Notes under the pieces: model-generated
What the model was told of the DNA's origin: nothing
Database searches by the model: none
The model's input: only the letters and a program-made list of their open reading frames with translations
Translations under genes and position numbers: made by a program
Shown here: one piece after another, positions 35,905 through 44,333 of the stretch
Numbering within the stretch: the first letter of the stretch is position 1
Layout: each line of letters starts with the position of its first letter
NCBI GenBank assembly: GCA_964574705.1
Contig: CAZNOO010000003.1
Coordinates: 60,658-124,657 of the forward strand
Direction of reading: 5' to 3'
DNA length: 64,000 bases
From: JAHIVB01 sp964574705
GTDB taxonomy: Bacteria; Bacillota_I; Bacilli_A; Izemoplasmatales; Hujiaoplasmataceae

Positions 35905-35921
35905 GCCACACAAGGTGGCTT
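35896..35921. terminator. Hairpin terminator between orr and the NYN gene
   Basis: AAGCCAC/GTGGCTT (35903-35909 with 35915-35921). On the minus strand a T-run follows (complement of 35895-35901), so it best terminates the leftward NYN gene. On the plus strand only GAATTATTT follows, making it weak for the operon. Confidence 0.65.
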
Positions 35922-35924
35922 GAA

Positions 35925-36701
35925 TTATTTGATTCTGTTTCGTATATGAATGACAGTATTGATTTTCTTGATTTCAAATTCGGACATCTTTTCAAAAAAC
36001 TGCAGAGGACGCGTATTCTCGCCATAGTTTCTGGGATGGAATCCTGGAAACTTCCTTAGAATTAATTGAGCTACCAAACTCCAATAAGCCCAGCCATCAT
36101 CTTCGGCGTTTTGATCGATGATGTTGGTGAGTTCGATTTTGACTTTATTGAGAGGCGTAATTGAACTTTCTAATTTTGGCGAAGTACTTTTTACAGTTTT
36201 CTTCTTTCCGGCATCTGCAACATCTTCCTTTTTGACTTCTACGAGGAGGGCAGGCTTCTCCGGCGTCATCATCTTGTCTAGATAGGCAAAAGTTTCACAT
36301 GAATTGACTAATGAAATTGGCGTTTTGCTTTCGCCCATTCCAAAGACAAACATATTATCTTCTCTAAGTCTCGTAACCAATTTGGTAAAATCGCTGTCAC
36401 TGGAAACGATGCAAAAAGAATTAACCTTTTCAGTATATAAAATATCCATCGCATCAATGATCAACGTAAAGTCAGAAGCGTTTTTTCCTGACGTATAAGC
36501 ATATTGTTGGACGGGTGTTAGCCCGAATTCACTCACTCTTTGTTTCCAAGGATTAAGCTGTGGCGTTGTCCAATCGCCATACACTCGACGATAATTGATT
36601 TTCCCGTATTTATTTGCTTCGTCTATGATGATTTCAATATATTTTGGAGAAATATTCTCCGCATCAATTAATAAGGCGATACTCTTATTTTCTATGTCCA
36701 T
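35925..36701 (-). CDS. NYN-domain (LabA/DUF88) protein with C-terminal LOTUS/OST-HTH domain
   Basis: The 258-residue protein starts with a PIN-like NYN domain. The acidic residues expected to hold the metal are visible in ALLIDAENIS (D13), SGKNASDFTLIIDAMD and VSSDSDFTKLVTRL. A charged linker (about 145-180) leads to a LOTUS/OST-HTH-like domain (VKIELTNIIDQNAEDDGWAYWSLVAQLIL...FPGFHPRNYG), known in other proteins to bind RNA. An RNA-cleaving or RNA-regulating function is likely, with unknown target. AGAGGTG precedes the ATG. It is divergent from pckG with no obvious partner gene. Confidence 0.85.
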   Translation of the reverse strand: MDIENKSIALLIDAENISPKYIEIIIDEANKYGKINYRRVYGDWTTPQLNPWKQRVSEFGLTPVQQYAYTSGKNASDFTLIIDAMDILYTEKVNSFCIVSSDSDFTKLVTRLREDNMFVFGMGESKTPISLVNSCETFAYLDKMMTPEKPALLVEVKKEDVADAGKKKTVKSTSPKLESSITPLNKVKIELTNIIDQNAEDDGWAYWSLVAQLILRKFPGFHPRNYGENTRPLQFFEKMSEFEIKKINTVIHIRNRIK

Positions 36702-36798
36702 AAAAACACCTCTTTTGTTCTATTATATCAAAGAAACAACGTGAATAGAACAGTTAATTGAGAATTCATCCATATCATTGATTTACGAAGGAGACAAA

Positions 36799-38592
36799 AT
36801 GAACGCAAAACAAAGATTATCGAACTGGATTCACACAACTGCTGAGCTTTGCCAACCAGAAAGAATCGTCTACTGGCACGGAACCTTTCAAGAATACCAC
36901 GATCTTCTCGAGGAAATGGTAAAAGAGAGAAAGGCAATTCGACTGAACCAAGAAAAGCGTCCCGGATGTTTCCTCTTCCGTAGCGATCCAAGCGATGTAG
37001 CCAGAGTTGAAAACCGAACTTTTATTTCAACAAGTCTTCAAAAAGACGCAGGTCCAACAAACAATTGGATTTCACCAAAAGTGCTGAAGCCAATAATGCA
37101 AAACCTTTTTAAAGGTTCAATGAGGGGTAGAACCATGTATGTCATCCCTTACTCGATGGGACCTATTGGCTCAAAATTCTCTAAAATCGGTGTTGAATTG
37201 ACGGATAGTCCTTACGTTACTGTCCATATGCACATCATGACCAGAACGGGTGATCGGGTCTATGACATCATCAATCAAGGAAAAGATTATGTCAAGTGTC
37301 TTCATTCTGTTGGATATCCTTTAGAGAAAAATCAACAAGATGTATCTTGGCCTTCCGCTCCGATTGAAGAAAAGTATATTGCCCAATTCCCTGAAGAAAA
37401 TTTGATTTGGTCTTATGGCTCCGGTTACGGAGGTAATGCACTATTAGGCAAAAAATGTTTTGCACTTCGAATTGCTTCTTATCAGGCAAGAAATGAAGGT
37501 TGGTTGGCAGAGCACATGCTCATTTTAAAACTTACTTCTCCTGAAAATAAAGTCAGATATATCACGGGTGCTTTCCCAAGTGCTTGCGGAAAAACGAATC
37601 TAGCAATGATTAATCCCTCCCTTCCAGGATGGAAAGCTGAAACGCTTGGAGATGATATCGCATGGCTTCGATTCTCAAATGATGGGTATTTAAGAGCGAT
37701 TAATCCAGAGAACGGTTTCTTTGGCGTCGCACCAGGAACTTCTTTCGAAAGTAATCCAAATGCAATGAAAACCATCTCACACGATACACTCTTCACGAAC
37801 GTAGCACTGACCGATGATGGGGATGTCTGGTGGGATGATATGACACCTGAACCGCCTTCACATCTTATTGATTGGCTTGGAAATGATTGGATTCCAGGAA
37901 ACCCTGAACCCCCAGCTCACCCAAACTCTAGATTTACTTCACCAATCACAAACAATCCAATTACTGCGGAAGAATTTGAAGACCCCGACGGTGTTCCGAT
38001 TAGTGCAATCCTGTTTGGCGGCAGAAGACCAAACACCATCCCTTTGATTCATCAAAGTTTCTCTTTCCAACACGGTGTTTTTCTAGGTTCGATCATGGGA
38101 TCCGAAATCACAAAAGCTGTGATTTCAACCGAATATGGAAGAGTGAGAAGAGACCCCTTTGCAATGCTTCCATTTATTGGATACAACATTAGCGATTATG
38201 TTAAACATTGGTTAGAAATTGGCAAAATGGGTGACCCAGAGAAATTGCCGAAGATTTTTTACATCAACTGGTTTAAAAAAGTAAATGGAAAATATCTATG
38301 GCCGGGATTTGGTGAAAACAGCAGAGTCCTGAAGTGGATTCTGGACCGATGCGATAACCTCGTTGACGCAACTGTTTCTCCAATTGGATATATTCCTAAG
38401 TTGGAAGATTTAGACAGAACCAATTTAAAAGTGTCTGAACAAGATTTCAATCAACTATTTTTAATTGATCGGACATTATGGGCAAGAGAAATCGAATCCA
38501 TTGAAGAACATTACAAGATTTACGGCGATACACTTCCAAAAGAAATGAGAGCCGAATTAGACGGATTAGAAAAGCGCTTATCAGTTGAATAA
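36799..38592 (+). CDS. pckG: Phosphoenolpyruvate carboxykinase (GTP)
   Basis: The 597-residue cytosolic enzyme interconverts oxaloacetate plus GTP with PEP plus GDP and CO2. The GTP-type kinase loop FPSACGKTNLAM is seen with Cys263 and Lys265. RPGCFLFRSDP near residue 55 binds PEP/oxaloacetate, and FGGRRPNTIPL is near residue 400. In amino-acid fermenters it can run towards oxaloacetate or feed gluconeogenesis. GGAG lies 7 bases before ATG 36799; an earlier ATG in frame has no ribosome site. A terminator stem starts inside the last codons. Confidence 0.97.
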   Translation: MNAKQRLSNWIHTTAELCQPERIVYWHGTFQEYHDLLEEMVKERKAIRLNQEKRPGCFLFRSDPSDVARVENRTFISTSLQKDAGPTNNWISPKVLKPIMQNLFKGSMRGRTMYVIPYSMGPIGSKFSKIGVELTDSPYVTVHMHIMTRTGDRVYDIINQGKDYVKCLHSVGYPLEKNQQDVSWPSAPIEEKYIAQFPEENLIWSYGSGYGGNALLGKKCFALRIASYQARNEGWLAEHMLILKLTSPENKVRYITGAFPSACGKTNLAMINPSLPGWKAETLGDDIAWLRFSNDGYLRAINPENGFFGVAPGTSFESNPNAMKTISHDTLFTNVALTDDGDVWWDDMTPEPPSHLIDWLGNDWIPGNPEPPAHPNSRFTSPITNNPITAEEFEDPDGVPISAILFGGRRPNTIPLIHQSFSFQHGVFLGSIMGSEITKAVISTEYGRVRRDPFAMLPFIGYNISDYVKHWLEIGKMGDPEKLPKIFYINWFKKVNGKYLWPGFGENSRVLKWILDRCDNLVDATVSPIGYIPKLEDLDRTNLKVSEQDFNQLFLIDRTLWAREIESIEEHYKIYGDTLPKEMRAELDGLEKRLSVE

Positions 38593-38603
38593 GCGCTTTT
38601 TTC
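38570..38603. terminator. Terminator at the end of pckG
   Basis: A 12-bp stem AAAAGCGCTTAT/ATAAGCGCTTTT (38570-38581 with 38589-38600) followed by T residues. The pckG stop codon lies in the stem, and the convergent dehydrogenase gene ends at its edge. Confidence 0.85.
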
Positions 38604-39526
38604 TATCGATATACAATATAATCTGGTTCTTTACCTTCTAAATATTTTCTTAAATTATGAACAACTAACTCTTTGAGTCTTTTTTGCATGAATGGGCTCG
38701 ATGACGCATTATGAGGCGTAATGAATACATTCTCCATTTTCCAAAGTGGGTGTCCTTTAGGAAGCGGTTCTGGTGTTGTAACATCTAGTCCCGCTGCTCG
38801 AATTCTTTTTTCTTGGAGCACCTCAACTAATGCTTCTTGATCAATGACGGGGCCTCTCGCTACATTGATCAGAACAGCGGTACTTTTCATCCATCCCAAA
38901 CGCTCTTTGTTGAGCAAATTTCTGGTTTCATCCGTCAAAGGAACAGCAACGATGACATAATCACTTCGTTTCAACATACTTTCCAGTCCTGCTTCTCCTG
39001 TTAAAATCTCGTCAAAATATTCCACTTTTGTCTTTGTTCTTTTATATCCGAGTACTTTGCAGTCAAACGCTTTTAATCGCTTTGCTGCCTCTTTTCCAAT
39101 TGAACCTGCTCCGATGATTCCAACTGTTGAATTTGTAAGTTCAGGCTCTTTTCGAATCGGGTCCCAAGACTCTATCTTCATTGAATCCAAATAATACTTA
39201 ACATTTCGGTTAATTACAAATATCTTTGTGAACACGTCCTCTGCAAGAGAAATCGAAAAGATATCAACGGCGTTGGATACAAGGATTCCTCTGTCTTTGA
39301 AAGGACTGAAGTCGAAATTGTCATATCCAGCCATCAACAACTGAACCCATTTTAATTGATGAAATGTTTCAATTGAGTAATCCACAAAATAGTTTGGCAT
39401 AATGACACAGACTTCAGCTTGATCTGCCATGGTGTCTTCGGTGATGAATTGTACTGTTGGAAATTCTGACTTTAGACTCTCAAAATTTGCGGTTCCAATC
39501 GATTTGGGATTCATGTATACTAGCAT
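38603..39526 (-). CDS. D-2-hydroxyacid dehydrogenase family protein
   Basis: The 307-residue NAD(P)-dependent enzyme has the Rossmann motif VGIIGAGSIGKEAA near residue 135. The catalytic triad is visible as Arg in INVARGPVID, Glu in TTPEPLP and His in ITPHNASSS. It would reduce a 2-oxo acid such as glyoxylate, hydroxypyruvate or a branched oxo acid to the D-hydroxy acid. The N-terminal substrate domain is divergent, so the substrate is unknown. GGGGAG precedes the ATG. It stands alone between two terminators or promoters. Confidence 0.88.
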   Translation of the reverse strand: MLVYMNPKSIGTANFESLKSEFPTVQFITEDTMADQAEVCVIMPNYFVDYSIETFHQLKWVQLLMAGYDNFDFSPFKDRGILVSNAVDIFSISLAEDVFTKIFVINRNVKYYLDSMKIESWDPIRKEPELTNSTVGIIGAGSIGKEAAKRLKAFDCKVLGYKRTKTKVEYFDEILTGEAGLESMLKRSDYVIVAVPLTDETRNLLNKERLGWMKSTAVLINVARGPVIDQEALVEVLQEKRIRAAGLDVTTPEPLPKGHPLWKMENVFITPHNASSSPFMQKRLKELVVHNLRKYLEGKEPDYIVYR

Positions 39527-39629
39527 ATGTATCTCCCCTTTCAGATAAACTAATTATATCACAACCGGGAGAGATGATTCTTAAAAAAGTACGAACTTCG
39601 CTAAACAAAAAAATACAAAATGAATTTAC

Positions 39630-39658
39630 TTGACATCGGAAGATACTTCAGTTAAAAT
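39630..39658 (+). promoter_or_regulatory. Promoter of a candidate small RNA
   Basis: Consensus TTGACA (39630-39635), 17 bases and TAAAAT (39653-39658). The nearest annotated gene start is 200 bases further right, beyond a terminator, so the promoter appears to serve the short transcript annotated next. Confidence 0.75.
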
Positions 39659-39664
39659 ACTATA

Positions 39665-39784
39665 CTTGTGAGACTTCATTAACGAAAAGACAATCCTTTT
39701 GATTGGGAAATGAGAAGTGACATCTCTAAAAAAATATCTTCTATTCAACGACTCTCTCCTCCTTGAAAGAAGATTTTTTTATTT
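39665..39784 (+). ncRNA. Candidate ~120-nt small RNA with C-rich anti-SD terminator loop
   Basis: Between the promoter and a strong terminator lies a transcript of about 120 nt. The 5' part can fold around CAATC-CTTTT-GATTG (39690-39705 region), flanked by GAGA/TCTC and ACTTC/GAAGT pairings. The terminator has a 12-bp stem with one bulge (39736-39748 with 39763-39774), a U-run, and a 14-base pyrimidine loop containing CUCCUCC (39756-39762), the complement of GGAGGAG ribosome sites. A reading frame of 18 codons starts at ATG 39710 and stops in the loop, but its ribosome site is poor (GGGAA). A regulatory RNA is the simpler reading; a leader peptide/attenuator for the protease gene is the alternative. 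Confidence 0.55.
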
Positions 39785-39862
39785 TTAAAATTCAATACTT
39801 TGTTCAGGTGTTTTTTTTTAATATTATGATATAATATTGAAAAGACACTATGGAGGTTCTTC

Positions 39863-41380
39863 ATGAAAAAAATATATACTACTCTCCTGCTTTTTTTTGC
39901 TTTAATATCTCTTTTGGCTTGTGACTTCCTTCCAACTTCTACAGAATCGACGACGACAACATTTTTGACAAGCGAAAGAACCACTACTACTACAATTTCC
40001 TCATCAACAGACACAACGACAATGACAACAACCGAGACGACATCGACGACGAATTCAATTACTTCAGAACTTACAACCGCCTCTTCTGCTGTTCCATTTA
40101 AACTTGAAACGTATAATACACTCCAAGACGAATTAGATGTTATTGGACTTCCATCCCTTGGTGATGTAAAGGTCCTTGTTTTTGCAGTTGATTTCCCTGA
40201 TTACACTAGTTTGTCGAGTCCAGTATCGATTAACGAAATTGACACTGCATTCAATGGAAGCTCAAGCGAATTGACTTACGAGAGCCTTCAAAGTTATTAT
40301 TTAAAGTCCTCCTATGATCAACTTGAAATCACAGCAGATGTCTATGGTTTTTATAGAGCGAGCCATAATGCATCTTATTATGAAAACGAATACGAAAAAC
40401 TTTATGCAACTGATCCTTATACCGGTGACTGGCTTTATGGTGATGATGAAGTTACCTATCCTGATTCAGATATCATTTTTGAAGTAATGGAGTATTATGA
40501 TGATGTTATAGATTATTCGGACTACGACAGCAATGGCGATGGATACATCGATGGAATCTATATTATTTACAATCATCCAGTCAGTTACACATCAGGGTCG
40601 GATCTTTGGTGGGCATACGAAGACGTATATATCTATGAAGATACTTTGTTTGACAATGTTGAACCCTATTACTTTGTATGGAGTGGAGCTGAGTTCTTCG
40701 TTGAAGGTGACGACAATTTGAATGCAAGAACAGTCATTCACGAAACCGGCCACTTGTTGGGACTTGAAGATTACTACGATTACGACGATTCTGACAACTT
40801 AAACAGTGGGGGTCTTGGTGGCGCAGACATGATGGACAATGCTTATGGAGACCACAACGCCTTTTCAAAATTACTGTTAGGATGGATTCATCCCTGGGTC
40901 GTGACCGAGTCGATGACTGTCGATATTTCCTCATTTGCTGAAAGTGGAGATGTCATATTGTTCACAAAGCAATGGAACGGAACGATTTTCGACGAGTATT
41001 TGCTCTTGAGTTTCTATACCCCGACAGGGCTCAATGAAGAAGACCAAAACTGGCTCTTCACAACATCGGGTGTCATCATTTATCACATCAGTGCACGATT
41101 AGGAAACAATCCCGCTCAAGACTATTATGTTTCTGTATTCTATAATAACAATACTGAGACCACTCGAAAATTAATTAAGATTATCGAAGCCGATATGGAC
41201 CGCGACATTGACAACTACAGCCTAGCCGAAAATACAGATTTGTTCCAAGAAGGAGATTCTTTGGGAGGTACCGTCTATTCTACTTATCGATGGTATGATA
41301 ACTCCGCCTTGAATGCTGTCATTTCAATTACGGATTTCACTTCAAATTCAGTAACAATACAATTTGTTTTGGGTAATTAA
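39863..41380 (+). CDS. Secreted M6-like zinc metalloprotease lipoprotein
   Basis: The 505-residue lipoprotein has a signal peptide and lipobox LLAC with Cys20. A Thr/Ser-rich low-complexity linker (about 25-75) follows, then the M6 (immune inhibitor A-like) domain. The zinc motif HETGH is at 293-297, followed by LLGLEDYYDY and by HNAFSKLLLGW, typical of M6. An EF-hand-like calcium loop D-Y-D-S-N-G-D-G-Y-I-D lies near residue 222. It would sit on the outer face of the membrane and degrade proteins, supplying peptides to Opp. GGAGG precedes the ATG, and TATAAT at 39830-39835 is a likely -10 box. Confidence 0.87.
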   Translation: MKKIYTTLLLFFALISLLACDFLPTSTESTTTTFLTSERTTTTTISSSTDTTTMTTTETTSTTNSITSELTTASSAVPFKLETYNTLQDELDVIGLPSLGDVKVLVFAVDFPDYTSLSSPVSINEIDTAFNGSSSELTYESLQSYYLKSSYDQLEITADVYGFYRASHNASYYENEYEKLYATDPYTGDWLYGDDEVTYPDSDIIFEVMEYYDDVIDYSDYDSNGDGYIDGIYIIYNHPVSYTSGSDLWWAYEDVYIYEDTLFDNVEPYYFVWSGAEFFVEGDDNLNARTVIHETGHLLGLEDYYDYDDSDNLNSGGLGGADMMDNAYGDHNAFSKLLLGWIHPWVVTESMTVDISSFAESGDVILFTKQWNGTIFDEYLLLSFYTPTGLNEEDQNWLFTTSGVIIYHISARLGNNPAQDYYVSVFYNNNTETTRKLIKIIEADMDRDIDNYSLAENTDLFQEGDSLGGTVYSTYRWYDNSALNAVISITDFTSNSVTIQFVLGN

Positions 41381-41408
41381 AAGGAGACTAATTAGTCCCC
41401 TTTTTTTT
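41379..41408. terminator. Terminator between the M6 protease and the epimerase-like gene
   Basis: AAAAGG-A-GACTA / TAGTC-C-CCTTTT around 41379-41404, with eight T residues after it and A residues before it. It can serve both convergent genes. Confidence 0.75.
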
Positions 41409-42417
41409 CGTAGCATGCTCGAATGGTTATATCTATGCTTTTTGAAACATCAAAAGATTCGGTGTATCCCAATTCCTTAAAGTGTAATGTTTCCTGATAA
41501 GCTTTATCTTTGAGTTTGAACTTTCTATTTTGGATTTGCATCATCAGCCAAAAATGATTTAACCCACTTTGTCTACCTTCTGCTTTATATTTTAAATCGA
41601 TTCGATGGGCAAAAATAGCTGCAAGCAAAGGCGGGACTAAAATAATTTTCTTGTTCGAACCTTTGGATTTAAGCATAATCTTGAGCATATCTTTAAATAA
41701 GATAAACTCATCGCCAATCGGGATCAAGTCTCCACTATTTCCATAATAGGAAGCTGCAACTATCGCTCTACCAACATTTTGAACATCTACGGCGGAAGTG
41801 CCTCCTCCCCAAGGAAAAAAAACATAACGCATCTTATCAAAATGATCGAGGAAAAACTCCTTCCATAGGGGCTTTCTTCCAGGAAGAACACCAAAAATAT
41901 ATGGAAGTTCCAAAAACAAGATATCAAAGGTCATTTCACTTGCGAGTTCAAGGAGCTCTGTTTCTTGTTTCCTTCTTGCTAGAATATAAGGGTGTCTTTT
42001 TGACAATTTTCCATTATAAAGTCTATCGAAATAAGAAAAATACGAGTTCAATATAATCGCTCTACTGATTTTTGCCTTTTTCGCTGCTTCAAGTAATCGT
42101 TTGGGAAAGACAACAAGAAATTGATTAAAAAACGTTTCCGAATTCCCCTTAGGGACGACTCGATCATCTGGGCCCAGGGCATATACGAGTGTATCAATTC
42201 CTTTATTTTCAAAGAGTTCCACTAAAGCGTCATCACTCATTTCAAATAAATTACCAAAATCAAGATGAATCTCTGATGGAACAACAGATAAATCTTCCAT
42301 TTCGCCCGGTAATGCAATAGCGGAGACCAGGATCCCCTTTTCAATAAATGCTTTGGCTGCATAGGTTCCAATAAATCCTGTGCCACCTGCAATGAAGACA
42401 TGTTTCGGTTTGTTCAT
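41392..42417 (-). CDS. NAD-dependent epimerase/dehydratase (extended SDR) family protein
   Basis: The 341-residue protein has the nucleotide motif HVFIAGGTGFIGTYAA at the N-terminus and a Rossmann fold of the extended-SDR type. The usual active-site YxxxK is not clear: the region NSYFSYFDRLYNGKLSKRHPYILARRKQE holds Tyr and Lys, but with altered spacing. It may therefore be an atypical reductase or a binding protein. Start ATG 42417 follows GGAGTGA by 6 bases; an ATG five codons upstream lacks a site. It stands alone, and the substrate is unknown. Confidence 0.78.
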   Translation of the reverse strand: MNKPKHVFIAGGTGFIGTYAAKAFIEKGILVSAIALPGEMEDLSVVPSEIHLDFGNLFEMSDDALVELFENKGIDTLVYALGPDDRVVPKGNSETFFNQFLVVFPKRLLEAAKKAKISRAIILNSYFSYFDRLYNGKLSKRHPYILARRKQETELLELASEMTFDILFLELPYIFGVLPGRKPLWKEFFLDHFDKMRYVFFPWGGGTSAVDVQNVGRAIVAASYYGNSGDLIPIGDEFILFKDMLKIMLKSKGSNKKIILVPPLLAAIFAHRIDLKYKAEGRQSGLNHFWLMMQIQNRKFKLKDKAYQETLHFKELGYTESFDVSKSIDITIRACYEKKGD

Positions 42418-42503
42418 CTCGTTCACTCCCATTATGTGAGTTTACTTTCAAATCTATCTTATTTGAAATACGATGTAATGTAAATGGCTCATGATAAATA
42501 TCG

Positions 42504-42532
42504 TTGATTTTTTAGGGAATTTCACATATAAT
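42504..42532 (+). promoter_or_regulatory. Promoter of the GDPD gene
   Basis: TTGATT (42504-42509), 17 bases, then TATAAT (42527-42532), about 50 bases before the start codon. Confidence 0.65.
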
Positions 42533-42582
42533 AGTGACAGTGTTTTGAAGTTCAAACAATTGTAAGAAGAAAGGTTCTTGAA

Positions 42583-43614
42583 ATGAAGCATAAAAAACTG
42601 TGGGTGACTCTCCTCACGATTCTACTTGTTTATCTTGTTATTGTATTTTTTCCAAAACCTCAAAGTGTTTCCGGGTTAAATCCATTAGTGATTTCAAATA
42701 ATGATTTACCCTTGTTGATAGCGCACGGTGGTGGCAACAAAGAGTTTCCTGACAATACACTTGAAGCCTTTTACAACGCCTACAGCATAGACCCCAACTG
42801 CATGTTGGAGACAGACGTCTCTTTGACAAAAGATGGCGTCGTTATCCTTAGCCATGATACGACACTAGACAGAAAGACGAACTTGGTAAATGCCGATATT
42901 ATTGATATCAACTATTCCGATTTAATTACTGATCAAGTGGATTTCGGATATCAGAACAGTGTGTCTCCCAGCTCTAATGGATATAACGTCTCAATGGAAT
43001 TCACGCCTTATACAAACTACTTAGGTGAAAGTGTCACCCCTCTAGATGTTGAATATCCTGAAGGCATCTCACCAAGAAATGACATTGTATTTCTCGCAAC
43101 GACACTTGAAGATTTGATTACTGCTTTTCCTAATAATTTTATCAATGTCGAAATCAAACAAACAGGTGATACTGGACTTGCTGCACTCGCCAAAGTCATT
43201 GAGTTGATGGTATCCCTTGATGAAGAATACCACACATTTTCAAGAATTGTAATCGCCTCATTCCATGAAGAAGTGTATAAAGAAATGATCCGGATACAAA
43301 AAGAAGATCATCCAAGTCTGCTATACTCTCCCGAAACGAATGGAGTGATAAAATATTTCGTTCTTCATACACTGATGCTGGATGTTTTTTATTTTGATAA
43401 GGTCGCAGTGCTTCAAGTTCCGATGGACGAATATGGATTTGATCTTTCAACAAAGGCGTTTATCAATACGGCACATGACCATAATATCGCAGTCCATTAC
43501 TGGACCGTTGATGATCCTGAAGATATGAGACTACTGATAGAAAATAGCGCTGACGGAATTATGACAAATATACCTTCACTTTTAAAGTCAGTATACGACG
43601 AATATAATACATAA
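42583..43614 (+). CDS. Membrane-anchored glycerophosphodiester phosphodiesterase
   Basis: The 343-residue protein has one N-terminal helix (residues 7-22) and an extracytoplasmic GDPD domain. The catalytic stretches are LLIAHGGGNKEFPDNTLEAF (His and the Glu-Asn pair), LETDVSLTKDGVVILSHD with metal ligands and the second His, and FINVEIKQTGD. It would split glycerophosphodiesters from phospholipid or lipoteichoic acid into glycerol-3-phosphate and an alcohol. The late segment HYWTVDDPEDMRLLIENSADGIMTN completes the domain. AGAAAGG precedes the ATG. It has its own promoter and terminator. Confidence 0.92.
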   Translation: MKHKKLWVTLLTILLVYLVIVFFPKPQSVSGLNPLVISNNDLPLLIAHGGGNKEFPDNTLEAFYNAYSIDPNCMLETDVSLTKDGVVILSHDTTLDRKTNLVNADIIDINYSDLITDQVDFGYQNSVSPSSNGYNVSMEFTPYTNYLGESVTPLDVEYPEGISPRNDIVFLATTLEDLITAFPNNFINVEIKQTGDTGLAALAKVIELMVSLDEEYHTFSRIVIASFHEEVYKEMIRIQKEDHPSLLYSPETNGVIKYFVLHTLMLDVFYFDKVAVLQVPMDEYGFDLSTKAFINTAHDHNIAVHYWTVDDPEDMRLLIENSADGIMTNIPSLLKSVYDEYNT

Positions 43615-43643
43615 AAAAACAGGGGCTGAAAGCAGTCCCTGTT
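43613..43643. terminator. Bidirectional terminator after GDPD
   Basis: AACAGGGGCTG/CAGTCCCTGTT (43618-43628 with 43633-43643, one G-T pair) with an AAAG loop. The A-run on the left gives a U-run for the leftward kinase gene. Confidence 0.75.
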
Positions 43644-43647
43644 ATAT

Positions 43648-44184
43648 TTATTCATTTAAAAATTTAAGTATTTTAGGTAAATTCAAATTAGTAAAATTAG
43701 TTGTGTTCAATACAATGGAGTTTTGACTGAAATGATATTCGTCTAGTTTTATGAGTGAATCAAAAAACTTCTGGCGGTCAACTAAACCTACACTTTGATG
43801 AACGATATGTCTTTCTGGATTTCTAGAAACATATCTTGTGTACAGAACTTCAGGATCGCCTGTTAGTACAATCATATATACTTCAAAGCTCAACTCCACA
43901 CTCAGTGCATTCAGTTCTTTGATTTCATAAGGCCTGAAATTACTTTCTAGCACAATACTACTAGCCGTGGAGGGAAATTGCCTTACTACATATTTCATGA
44001 TATCAAATGTAGCTTGACTAAGTTTTAGATTTTCATCACGATTGTGAAATCCGATTCGATCTCCAAGCAATTCCTTAATATCATCTTTAACTAAGCATAA
44101 GGAATTTAGTTTATTTGCAATAACTCGAGCAAGTGTAGACTTTCCAGAAGCCAAATCGCCAAGAATAATTATCAGTTTTTTCAA
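43648..44184 (-). CDS. P-loop kinase/AAA-type ATPase-like protein
   Basis: The protein is about 178 residues from the TTG at 44184. It opens with KKLIIILGDLASGKSTLAR, a Walker A motif, followed by LVKDDIKELLGDR where many kinases bind their substrate, and SIVLESNFRP in the Walker B area. It resembles the chloramphenicol-phosphotransferase/zeta-toxin-like kinase superfamily (AAA_33). No antitoxin is next to it, so a toxin role is not supported. The start is uncertain: a TTG seven codons upstream is also open. It is a stand-alone gene of unknown substrate. Confidence 0.68.
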   Translation of the reverse strand: MKKLIIILGDLASGKSTLARVIANKLNSLCLVKDDIKELLGDRIGFHNRDENLKLSQATFDIMKYVVRQFPSTASSIVLESNFRPYEIKELNALSVELSFEVYMIVLTGDPEVLYTRYVSRNPERHIVHQSVGLVDRQKFFDSLIKLDEYHFSQNSIVLNTTNFTNLNLPKILKFLNE

Positions 44185-44274
44185 TAGGATCACTCTCTCT
44201 TTCAAACAAATGATATCACATCCTTAATCTAAAATACAATCGTATTTCTACAAGTCTTCTTTCTTAATAGAATA

Positions 44275-44303
44275 TTGCTAGTGCAAAGGTGTTGTGATAT
44301 AAT
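44275..44303 (+). promoter_or_regulatory. Promoter of the LysE-type gene
   Basis: TTGCTA (44275-44280), 17 bases, then TATAAT (44298-44303), about 30 bases before the ATG. Confidence 0.65.
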
Positions 44304-44333
44304 CTCTTTAATATTTTGAAAGGGCCTTTTAAA

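Noticed and set aside
39930..40090. Short tandem ACA/ACG repeats as a regulatory microsatellite
   Set aside because: They encode the Thr/Ser-rich stalk of the M6 lipoprotein in frame and need no other explanation.
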